Source: Roseovarius sp. Pro17
GTDB taxonomy: Bacteria > Pseudomonadota > Alphaproteobacteria > Rhodobacterales > Rhodobacteraceae
Direction of reading: 5' to 3'
NCBI RefSeq assembly: GCF_035599575.1
Contig: NZ_CP141179.1
Location: forward strand, 3,385,001-3,449,000
Length of the DNA stretch: 64,000 bases
Position 1 is the first letter of the stretch. Each line of letters begins with the position of its first letter. Both the position numbers and the translations under genes were made by a program. Positions 45,539 to 53,567 of this stretch are shown piece by piece. The notes below the pieces were generated by a model that saw only the letters and a list, made by a program, of their open reading frames with translations, ran no database searches and had not been told where the DNA came from.

Positions 45539-45638
45539 CAGTTGTTGAAATCTAGGGGTAGCCTGCCACAAATTTCGTGTATGTCAAAACAAAATGCAGT
45601 GGCGCGGGAAATTTTTGCCACGTCATGCAGTAGTTCGC

Positions 45639-46535
45639 CTATTGCGATTGCAGCACACCGACGCATTGGCCCGGCAGATCGTTCATGCTTAGCTCACGCC
45701 TTGGCTTGGGCTTAGGGGCGTTGGGGTCGCGCGGCTTTGCCTTTGGCGGATTGAGGATATCGTTCACCCATCTCTGCGCATCGGCGCAGCCGTCGCCAGC
45801 GGGCGGCGGATCCTGATTGACACAGCCACTGGCCCCCGAAGGACAGGCAAGGCGCACGTGGAAATGATAGTGATGCCCCCACCATGGCCGGATCTTGCGC
45901 AGCCAGTCGCGGTTGCCGGTCTCATCCTTGCACATCTGCACCTTGGCACCCGGAAAGATGAATATACGCGCGACGCGGGGATCGCTGGCGGCGGCCTTGA
46001 GCAGCTCGTGTTGGGCGCGGGTCCAGCGGGAATTGACATATGCGCCATTGGCGCGGCGCATGGAAACCGCCGACAGGTTTTCGCGATCCCGGATGCTAAG
46101 TGTCAGACGACTGGGCGGCATCAGCCAGATATCCGCATCCAAGCCCAGTTGGTGCGAGCGGTGCCCGCTCAGCATCGGGCCGCCGCGCGGCTGGCTCAGG
46201 TCGCCAACGTATAGGCCCTGCCATCCGGGCAGGCGCGCGGCCTTGGCCGACAGGCCAGCGACAAAATCGATCAACTGCGGATGACCCCAGTTACGGTTGC
46301 GCGACAGGCGCATAGCCTGCCACGTCGGCCCGGTTTGGGGCAATTGCATGCCGCCCGCCATGCAGCCCTTTGAATAGGCACCAAAGGGTGCCGGGCCCTG
46401 ACGCGAACCGACACGCTCGGCCCCGAACAGCTGTTTGGCCTGTTTTCCCTGCATACTGCGGGGAACGTCGGCAGTGGCAGGCAGTGCCATGACTAGGGCG
46501 AGCGCTGCAAAAAGCGCTTTGAGATAGGTTTTCAT
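45639..46535 (-). CDS. mepA: Penicillin-insensitive murein endopeptidase
   Basis: A 298-residue periplasmic LAS-type metallopeptidase that cleaves D-Ala-meso-DAP cross-links in peptidoglycan. The signal peptide is LKALFAALALVMALPATADV. Zinc and substrate motifs are seen in LSGHRSHQLGLDADIWLMPP, FIFPGAKVQMCKDE and PWWGHHYHFHVRLACP (the HxH pair). Several cysteines could form disulphides. The C-terminus is a Lys/Pro-rich tail. Its start overlaps the stop of the upstream MFS gene by 4 nt, so the two are coupled. Confidence 0.96.
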   Translation of the reverse strand: MKTYLKALFAALALVMALPATADVPRSMQGKQAKQLFGAERVGSRQGPAPFGAYSKGCMAGGMQLPQTGPTWQAMRLSRNRNWGHPQLIDFVAGLSAKAARLPGWQGLYVGDLSQPRGGPMLSGHRSHQLGLDADIWLMPPSRLTLSIRDRENLSAVSMRRANGAYVNSRWTRAQHELLKAAASDPRVARIFIFPGAKVQMCKDETGNRDWLRKIRPWWGHHYHFHVRLACPSGASGCVNQDPPPAGDGCADAQRWVNDILNPPKAKPRDPNAPKPKPRRELSMNDLPGQCVGVLQSQ

Positions 46536-47869
46536 TCGGATGGGTCTCCTTCCGGTTTCACCCAGATTAACAGCACGAGGCCCAGCGCGAAAAGCCCGAT
46601 TAGCGGGCTGACGCCAATTTGCTGGCTGCCCGACGCCGATGTCGCCACGCCGATCAATGCGGGCGCGATGAATGCGGTCGCTTTGCCCGCCAACCCATAA
46701 AGGCCAAAGGACTCGGCCATATGCCCCGCCCGCGCCTGGCGCACCATCATCGAACGGCTGGCCGATTGCACCACGCCCCCCGCCGCGCCGATCAGCATGC
46801 CAAATCCGTAGAAGATCACATCAGGCATAAGTGATCCCGGCGCCAGCGGGACGCCATAGACTGCGCCGCGCGAGATCGTGACGATGGAAATGGCGACGAA
46901 AAGCAGTACTAGAATGGCCGTTACGATCACAGGTTTTGGCCCGAAACGGTCGTCGGCAAACCCACCCAGCCACGCGAACAGTGCCCCCGCGATCAGCGCA
47001 AGGATGCCAAAGATACCCACATCCACCACGCTCCACCCCAGCACGCCCGCCGCATAGATTCCGCCAAAGAAATACATCCCGTTCAGCGCATCGCGATAGA
47101 ACATCGAAGCGCTCAGATACGAGAACATCGAGGGCGTCTTCGGCAAGTGTCGAATGGTGTCGATCACCGTCCACAGCGCCTTGCGCACCGCATGGGCACC
47201 GCCGCCTATTGGCCTTGGGTCCTTTACCCACATGAAAAACGGCACCATGAAAATGATGTACCAGAACCCCGTCAGCGGTCCGACGAATCGCGTGCCTTCG
47301 CGCTGCGTCGCGTCAAATCCAAAGGCCGGATCGAGTCCGATCAGCGTTTTGCCCGTCCCGGCCCCTTCGGCAAAGAACAGCAGCATGATGACCAGCGCCA
47401 CCAGCCCACCCAGATAGCCAAAAGCCCAGCCAGTGCCGGAAATGCGCCCAATTTCGTCGTTGGACCCTAAATCCGGCAGCATCGAATTGGTGAATATCGT
47501 CGCAAACTCCATCCCGACCATGCCCAGCACGAAAAACCCGAGCACGACGATCAGGTTCAGATCCACCGGCGTCGCCCACCAAATGCCGAAGGCGCCGATG
47601 ACATACATGGCGGAAAACACCTGTATCCACTGCATCCGCGCCCCCGAATTGTCGGCCATGGCCCCGAGGATCGGCGCGCCCAGCGCGATGATCACGCCCC
47701 CGATGGCGATGCCAAAGGCCCAAACCGTCTGAGCCTGCGCGCCGTCGCCGATCAGCTCACTGATGTAGGGCGCAAAAATAAAGGTAATCAGCAGCGTGTT
47801 ATACGGCTGACTGGCCCAGTCGAAAAAGAACCAGCCCCAGATGCGGCGGCGATAGCTGATGCCTCTCAT
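46532..47869 (-). CDS. MFS transporter, UMF1 (Atg22-like) type
   Basis: A 445-residue inner-membrane protein with 12 hydrophobic segments, opening WGWFFFDWASQPYNTLLITF, the signature start of the UMF1/Atg22-like MFS group. Later MADNSGARMQWI and GGFADDRFGPKPVIV are the conserved intracellular loops between helices. Yeast Atg22 exports amino acids from the vacuole; bacterial substrates are unknown. No SD of note before the ATG at 47869. It overlaps mepA by 4 nt and probably shares its transcript. Confidence 0.92.
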   Translation of the reverse strand: MRGISYRRRIWGWFFFDWASQPYNTLLITFIFAPYISELIGDGAQAQTVWAFGIAIGGVIIALGAPILGAMADNSGARMQWIQVFSAMYVIGAFGIWWATPVDLNLIVVLGFFVLGMVGMEFATIFTNSMLPDLGSNDEIGRISGTGWAFGYLGGLVALVIMLLFFAEGAGTGKTLIGLDPAFGFDATQREGTRFVGPLTGFWYIIFMVPFFMWVKDPRPIGGGAHAVRKALWTVIDTIRHLPKTPSMFSYLSASMFYRDALNGMYFFGGIYAAGVLGWSVVDVGIFGILALIAGALFAWLGGFADDRFGPKPVIVTAILVLLFVAISIVTISRGAVYGVPLAPGSLMPDVIFYGFGMLIGAAGGVVQSASRSMMVRQARAGHMAESFGLYGLAGKATAFIAPALIGVATSASGSQQIGVSPLIGLFALGLVLLIWVKPEGDPSE

Positions 47870-48021
47870 ATGGCCCTCGAAATCCGTTTACCGGCTGAAA
47901 TTGGCGATGCGCCCGATATGACAGCGCCCGCGCCAATGGGGCAAGCCATTCCTCGCCACCCTTGCGCTTTGCGCCGCTGCGGCCTACCTCGGAGCAGGCT
48001 TTATTCGAGGGATGACTTTTC

Positions 48022-48309
48022 ATGCTGGCAATCTACGGACCTTTGCAACTGATCCTCAGCATCATCTATTTCGTGATGATCGTGCACATCATCATGAGCT
48101 GGCTGATCAACTTTCAGGTGCTGAACCTGCGCCAGCCGCTGGTCGCCCAGATATGGACCGGCCTCAACCGCCTGCTTGAGCCGATCTATCAGCCCATTCG
48201 CCGCATTCTGCCGGACACGCGCCCGCTGGACCTGGCGCCGCTGGTCGCGCTGATCGTCGTCATATCGCTGCGGGCGTATGTGCTGCCCGTGATCTTTGGC
48301 TTTGCATGA
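48022..48309 (+). CDS. YggT family membrane protein
   Basis: A 95-residue protein with two or three membrane helices: LILSIIYFVMIVHIIMSWLI, then LNRLLEPIYQPIRRILPDTR between the hydrophobic parts and LAPLVALIVVISLRAYVLPV at the end. This matches the YggT/YlmG-type family, implicated in membrane organisation and cell division. A GAGGGATGAC stretch lies before the ATG. It is divergent from the MFS gene and precedes recQ by 91 bp on the same strand. Confidence 0.9.
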   Translation: MLAIYGPLQLILSIIYFVMIVHIIMSWLINFQVLNLRQPLVAQIWTGLNRLLEPIYQPIRRILPDTRPLDLAPLVALIVVISLRAYVLPVIFGFA

Positions 48310-48400
48310 TCTCAGGGTTTGCGCGCCTAGGGACTTGTTCCCCGAATCTTAGTGTGAAAATACTCTTGTAAGAGCAGCCAAGCAACTTGCAGGACATCTC

Positions 48401-50440
48401 ATGCCCCCCGCCGCCACCCTTCTGAGGGACATTTTCGGATTCGACGCCTTCCGCCCCGGGCAGGAGGATATCGTCACCGCCGTGTCAGGGGGCCGCAACG
48501 TGCTGGCCATCATGCCAACGGGCGGCGGCAAATCCCTGTGTTTTCAACTGCCTGCGCTGATGCGCGAGGGTGTCACAGTCGTCATATCCCCCCTCATTGC
48601 CCTCATGCGCGATCAGGTCCGCGCCCTGCGCGCGGCGGGCGTTGAGGCGGGTGCGCTGACCTCCGGCAATACCGAAGAGGAAACCGCAGCCGTCTGGGAC
48701 GCGCTCGACGCCGGTCGGTTGAAACTGCTCTACATCGCGCCCGAACGCCTCGCCGCCGGGTCCGCTATGGGAATGCTGCGGCGCATCAATGTCAGCCTGA
48801 TCGCGGTAGATGAGGCGCATTGCGTCAGCCAATGGGGTCATGATTTCCGCCCCGATTATCTGCGCATCGGTGAATTGCGCCGGGCGTTGGATGTGCCGCT
48901 GGCCGCGTTCACCGCCACGGCAGATGCCGAGACGCAGGACGAGATCATCGAAAAGCTATTCGATGGCGCCGCGCCCGAGCGGTTCCTGCACGGGTTTGAT
49001 CGGCCCAACATCCACCTCGCCTTTGCCGCCAAGGACACCCCACGACGCCAAATCATGGAGTTCGCCGCCGCGCGCAAGGGTCAGTGCGGCATCGTCTATT
49101 GTGGCACGCGTGCGCGCACCGAAACGCTGGCGCAGGCGCTGCGCGATGCGGGTCACAACGCCGTCGCCTACAATGGCGGCATGGAGGCGGGTCTGCGCCG
49201 CGAAGTCGAGGCGCGATTCAACACCGAGGATGGGCTGATCGTCGTGGCCACCGTCGCCTTCGGCATGGGCGTGGACAAGCCCGATATCCGCTGGGTCGCC
49301 CATGCAGACCTGCCCAAATCCATCGAATCCTACTATCAGGAAATCGGCCGCTCGGGCCGCGACGGTGCCCCAGCCGAAACGCTGACCCTATATGGTCCTG
49401 ACGATATCCGCCTGCGCCGATCCCAGATCGACGAAGGGTTAGCACCACCTGAACGCCGCATGGCCGATCACGCCCGGCTGAACGCGCTACTTGGCCTCGC
49501 TGAGGCGCTGGAGTGTCGCCGCGTCAAACTGCTGGGCTATTTCGGTGAGACCACTGAGCCATGCAAGAACTGCGATCTTTGCGACACACCCCCCGCGACC
49601 TTCGACGGGACCGAGGCGGTCCGCAAGGCACTGTCGGCCATCCTGCGCACCGGCGAATATTTCGGCGCGGGCCATCTGATCGACATTCTGACCGGCAAGG
49701 TCACAGAAAAGGTCCGCCAGCGCGGCCATGATGATCTGCCCACTTTCGGCGTCGGCAAGGATATGTCCAAGCAAAGCTGGCAGGCGATTTTCCGACAGAT
49801 GATGGGCCACGATTTGGTCCGCCCCGATCCCGAGCGCCACGGCGCGCTGCGCATGACGGACCCCGCCGTGCCGATCCTCAAGGGCGAAGGCACTATCACC
49901 CTGCGGCAGGATACAATGCAAAGCAATGCGCGCCGCCCGGCGGTCAAGGCGCTGGTGTCGGACGAGGACGCGCCATTGCTATCCGCGCTCAAGGCGAAGC
50001 GTCGCGCCTTTGCCGAGGCGCAAAGCGTGCCCGCCTATATAGTCTTTAACGACCGCACGCTGATTGAGATGGCCGAGGTCCGCCCCGCCACGCTAGACCA
50101 GATGGCCCGCATCGGGGGTGTCGGTGCGAAAAAGCTTGAGCAATACGGCAATGCTTTTCTCGAAGTCATCAATGGCGAGGCGGCGCAAATGCATCCGTCC
50201 CGGCGCAAGCTGGCCGGGCGCGCGGCGGGCAGTATCTTTGATCGACTAAACGAGGCGCAACAGCAGCTGGCCCGAGGTACCGAGGGTCTGGACAAACCGC
50301 TCAGTTGCTCAACCTCATTGATCACCCGCATTGCCGAAACACGCCCCCGCGACGCCGCGCAGATGGCCCGAATCCTCGGCGACAAACGCGCCGAGCGTTT
50401 CGGCCCGGCCTTTCTGGACGTTCTGCAAGAGGCGGACTAG
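48401..50440 (+). CDS. recQ: ATP-dependent DNA helicase RecQ
   Basis: A 679-residue 3'-5' helicase for recombination and fork repair. Walker A IMPTGGGKSLCFQLP (Lys44), the DEAH box LIAVDEAHCVSQWGHDFRP (Asp137), motif VI EIGRSGRDGAPAE and the zinc cysteines in RRVKLLGYFGETTEPCKNCD are intact. The winged-helix RQC domain follows, then a C-terminal HRDC domain (AFAEAQSVPAYIVFNDRTLI, about residues 530-600) and an extra tail with a degenerate HRDC-like repeat (STSLITRIAETRPRDAAQMA). Total length is slightly above that of E. coli RecQ. It precedes yaaA by 28 bp. Confidence 0.97.
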   Translation: MPPAATLLRDIFGFDAFRPGQEDIVTAVSGGRNVLAIMPTGGGKSLCFQLPALMREGVTVVISPLIALMRDQVRALRAAGVEAGALTSGNTEEETAAVWDALDAGRLKLLYIAPERLAAGSAMGMLRRINVSLIAVDEAHCVSQWGHDFRPDYLRIGELRRALDVPLAAFTATADAETQDEIIEKLFDGAAPERFLHGFDRPNIHLAFAAKDTPRRQIMEFAAARKGQCGIVYCGTRARTETLAQALRDAGHNAVAYNGGMEAGLRREVEARFNTEDGLIVVATVAFGMGVDKPDIRWVAHADLPKSIESYYQEIGRSGRDGAPAETLTLYGPDDIRLRRSQIDEGLAPPERRMADHARLNALLGLAEALECRRVKLLGYFGETTEPCKNCDLCDTPPATFDGTEAVRKALSAILRTGEYFGAGHLIDILTGKVTEKVRQRGHDDLPTFGVGKDMSKQSWQAIFRQMMGHDLVRPDPERHGALRMTDPAVPILKGEGTITLRQDTMQSNARRPAVKALVSDEDAPLLSALKAKRRAFAEAQSVPAYIVFNDRTLIEMAEVRPATLDQMARIGGVGAKKLEQYGNAFLEVINGEAAQMHPSRRKLAGRAAGSIFDRLNEAQQQLARGTEGLDKPLSCSTSLITRIAETRPRDAAQMARILGDKRAERFGPAFLDVLQEAD

Positions 50441-50468
50441 ATCAGGGGCAACCCGAAAGGAATTTCCC

Positions 50469-51224
50469 ATGCTCGTCGTCATCTCGCCCGCCAAGAAACT
50501 GGATATGTCGCCCACGGATGCAAGCGCCACGGTGCCCGGATTTACCAAGGATGCCAACGCACTGGCAAAGGTCGCCGGCAAACTCAGCCAGTCCGACCTG
50601 CAAGACCTGATGGATATCAGCGCCGATCTGGCCAAGCTCAACGTCGAGCGGTTCGCCGAATTCGGCGACATGGACAGCAAGCCCGCCGCGCTGGCCTTTG
50701 CCGGAGACACCTATCAAGGACTTGAGGCGGGCAGCCTAGACGCGGACGAAATGGCATGGGCGCAGGATCATCTGCGCATCCTGTCCGGGCTTTATGGCCT
50801 GCTGCGTCCGCTGGACGCGATCCAGCCCTACCGGCTGGAAATGGGCAGCAAGTTAAAGACGCCAAAGGGCAAATCGCTCTATGAGTATTGGGGCGACCGG
50901 ATCGCCGAGGCGCTGAACCGCCACGCCGCCGACGTCAAAGGCGACGTTTTGGTCAATTGCGCCAGTCAGGAGTATTTTGGCGCGGTGGACCGAGATGCGC
51001 TGAAACTGCGGGTCATCACCCCTGTGTTCCTCGAAGACAAAGGCGGCACGCCGAAAATCGTCAGCTTTTACGCCAAGAAGGCGCGCGGTGCGATGGCGCG
51101 GTTCATCATCCAGAATCGGCTGACAGACGCCGACGCCTTGCTGGATTTCGACACCGGCGGCTACAAGCACAGCCCAAACCTCTCGGAAAAGGACAAGCCT
51201 GCGTTCCTGCGCGCAGCGGACTGA
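50469..51224 (+). CDS. yaaA: Peroxide stress protein YaaA
   Basis: A 251-residue DUF328/UPF0246 protein, beginning MLVVISPAKKLDMSPTDASA and ending with KIVSFYAKKARGAMARFIIQ and FDTGGYKHSPNLSEKDK. In E. coli YaaA lowers free intracellular iron during hydrogen peroxide stress and binds DNA. AAAGGAA precedes the ATG at 50469, which is in the family's usual place; upstream in-frame sequence overlaps recQ. Same strand as recQ, so they may be co-transcribed. It converges with the histidine kinase gene. Confidence 0.96.
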   Translation: MLVVISPAKKLDMSPTDASATVPGFTKDANALAKVAGKLSQSDLQDLMDISADLAKLNVERFAEFGDMDSKPAALAFAGDTYQGLEAGSLDADEMAWAQDHLRILSGLYGLLRPLDAIQPYRLEMGSKLKTPKGKSLYEYWGDRIAEALNRHAADVKGDVLVNCASQEYFGAVDRDALKLRVITPVFLEDKGGTPKIVSFYAKKARGAMARFIIQNRLTDADALLDFDTGGYKHSPNLSEKDKPAFLRAAD

Positions 51225-51231
51225 ACAGGCG

Positions 51232-53424
51232 CTATCCCGCCTCAGCCACGGGCGCGCTCGGCGGGCGCACATCGGGCGGGCAGGCATCCATGATGCGCTC
51301 GTGGATGGCGCCCTTGCGCAGCGGCTTGGTCAGGTAGTGATCTAGGCCCGCCGCCAAGATGTCGGTATCGTCGCCGTCCATCGCGTGTGCCGTCATCGCC
51401 ACTACCGGTACATGCACGCCGCTTTCCTTTTCCAGATCGCGGATATGCCCGGTCGCTTCCTTGCCGTCCATCAGGGGCATCGAGATATCCATAAAGACGA
51501 TATCGGGCTGAAAGCTCTGATATAGCTCAACCGCCTCGACGCCGTTCTCGGCAAAGGTCAGCTCAATATCCAGAGTGCCGACCATCTTGGAAAAAACCAA
51601 CCGATTCGTCTTGTTATCTTCTGCCGCCAGCACGCGCAGCGCGCGCAGGGAAGTTTCAGGCGGTGCCTCTTCGGCCTCGACCTCCGAAATTTGTGCGGCA
51701 TCCGGCGCGGTGAGCGATTGCAGCGCCGCGCACAGATCGCGGCGCGACACCGGCTTTTGCAGCACCGCATGAAGATGCACGCGCGCCGGGTCTTGCGCGG
51801 CATTGCCGGTATTGTCGCTCAGCAGGATGATGGGCGCGTCATGGCCTGCCGCGCGCAGCGCCTCGGCCAGCTCCAGCCCGTCAATGCCGGGGAGATGATG
51901 ATCGGTCAGGACCAGATCGACACCCGCATCCATGCACTCCAGTGCCTCGGCGCCGTCCGCGCAGCATTGCGTTTCAATTCCCAATAGGTTCAGCCGCTTT
52001 TCCAGGATCAGGCGGTTCGCGTCACGCCCGTCCACGATCAGCGCGCGCCTCACACCGCAACCCCCGATCGGTCCCGGCTCTTCGGCGCCATCCACCAACG
52101 GCAAGGTGATCTGAAGGCCAAAGGTGGACCCAACGCCCAGCTCACTTTCGACCCAGATGCGCCCACCCATCATCCGCACCAACTGCTGCGAGATGGCAAG
52201 GCCCAGCCCGGTGCCCTCAAACCGGCGATTACGGTCGTCATCGACCTGATTGAATTCGCCAAAAACGTGATCGACCTTGTCCGCAGGGATGCCGATGCCT
52301 GTATCTTCGACCGCGATATGCACCCGCGCTGTGCCGTCGTCCCCGGCGACGCCCGTCACGTGGATCAGCACATGGCCCTTTTCGGTGAACTTGACGGCGT
52401 TGCCCATGAGGTTCGTCAGAACCTGCCGCAACCGGCCCGGATCGCCGATGAACTGCGTCGGCAGAAATAGATCGTAATCCAGCAGAATTTCCAGCCCTTG
52501 CTCGCGCGCCTTGGGCTGCATCAGCATGATCAACTCGTGAATGCAGCGCTCCAGATCAAATGGCTCAGGCTTGAGCACCAGCTTTTCGGCTTCGATTTTC
52601 GAATAATCCAACACGTCGTTGATGATGACCAACAGCGCCTCGCCCGAATTCTTGATCGTGTCCGCATATAGCCGCTGCTCTTCGGTCAGCGTGGTATCCT
52701 TGAGCAGGTCGGCCATGCCGACGACGCCGTTCATGGGCGTGCGGATTTCGTGACTCATATTGGCGAGAAAGGACGACTTCGCACGGCTCGCCGCCTCGGC
52801 CTTGGCGCGGGCATCTTTCAGACGTTCCTCGTAGCGGATCGTTGAGGTAATGTTCAGCGCCAGACTGACCACATCGCCGTCATGGCCGCGCTGGTCGATC
52901 AGCTTGATGTATTCGCCGCTCCACAGGCGGATCACGGTCGGCTCGGGGTCGGTGCTTTGCCAGCGGTCAAGCATCGTCTCGCGCCACGCGGCGGGGGCAT
53001 CGTCGCCGATATCGACGATCCCCTCCTCGGTGGCCAGTTGCAAGATCTCGACATAGCTGATGCCCGGCTCGATCGCCTCCAGCCCATCGAATACCGACAT
53101 ATAGGCCGGATTGGCCGCGATCATGCGCCCGCTGTCGTTGAAAAAGGCGAAACCGTCCTGAATCGTCTCGATTGAATGCCACAGCCGCCGCTCGGCCACC
53201 TGCACCTTTTCGTTGGCGACATGCAGATCGGATTTCACCCGCTCGTTTTCATCCTCGACCGTCTGCACCTTGGCACGGGTGACGACGATCTCATCCGAGA
53301 GGGCGCGCGCATGCTTGCCCAGTTTGCGGTTGGCCGCATGCAGTTCGGCCTGCTTTTGCTCCAGCAGACGCTCGGCCGCGAGGCGCGCGCGCCGCTCCTG
53401 TGCCAGCTTGTTGGCAAGCGTCAT
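51232..53424 (-). CDS. Hybrid sensor histidine kinase with two receiver domains
   Basis: A 730-residue soluble sensor kinase. An N-terminal coiled coil (about 1-85, AERLLEQKQAELHAANRKLG) is followed by a PAS domain (about 85-200), the HisKA domain with SFLANMSHEIRTPMNGVVGM (His225), the HATPase domain with NLMGNAVKFTEKGH, DTGIGIPADKVDHVF and GTGLGLAISQQLVRMMGG, and two receiver domains. In the first the phospho-acceptor is Asp508 (LVLTDHHLPG); its acidic pocket is weak (LIVDG). In the second it is Asp646 (FMDISMPLMDG) with the full EDN pocket. No membrane segment or partner gene is nearby; input and output are unknown. Confidence 0.93.
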   Translation of the reverse strand: MTLANKLAQERRARLAAERLLEQKQAELHAANRKLGKHARALSDEIVVTRAKVQTVEDENERVKSDLHVANEKVQVAERRLWHSIETIQDGFAFFNDSGRMIAANPAYMSVFDGLEAIEPGISYVEILQLATEEGIVDIGDDAPAAWRETMLDRWQSTDPEPTVIRLWSGEYIKLIDQRGHDGDVVSLALNITSTIRYEERLKDARAKAEAASRAKSSFLANMSHEIRTPMNGVVGMADLLKDTTLTEEQRLYADTIKNSGEALLVIINDVLDYSKIEAEKLVLKPEPFDLERCIHELIMLMQPKAREQGLEILLDYDLFLPTQFIGDPGRLRQVLTNLMGNAVKFTEKGHVLIHVTGVAGDDGTARVHIAVEDTGIGIPADKVDHVFGEFNQVDDDRNRRFEGTGLGLAISQQLVRMMGGRIWVESELGVGSTFGLQITLPLVDGAEEPGPIGGCGVRRALIVDGRDANRLILEKRLNLLGIETQCCADGAEALECMDAGVDLVLTDHHLPGIDGLELAEALRAAGHDAPIILLSDNTGNAAQDPARVHLHAVLQKPVSRRDLCAALQSLTAPDAAQISEVEAEEAPPETSLRALRVLAAEDNKTNRLVFSKMVGTLDIELTFAENGVEAVELYQSFQPDIVFMDISMPLMDGKEATGHIRDLEKESGVHVPVVAMTAHAMDGDDTDILAAGLDHYLTKPLRKGAIHERIMDACPPDVRPPSAPVAEAG

Positions 53425-53567
53425 GCCGATTCCCCGCCGTGCCAATCCATAAGATGCAAGCGATATTGGGCCAGCAAAGTGAACATCTCTTTAACGAGAG
53501 CGGGTTGAATCATTGCCCCGCCCCCGGACGCATGGCACGATATGACAACGGCTGTCAGGAGGCTTTG

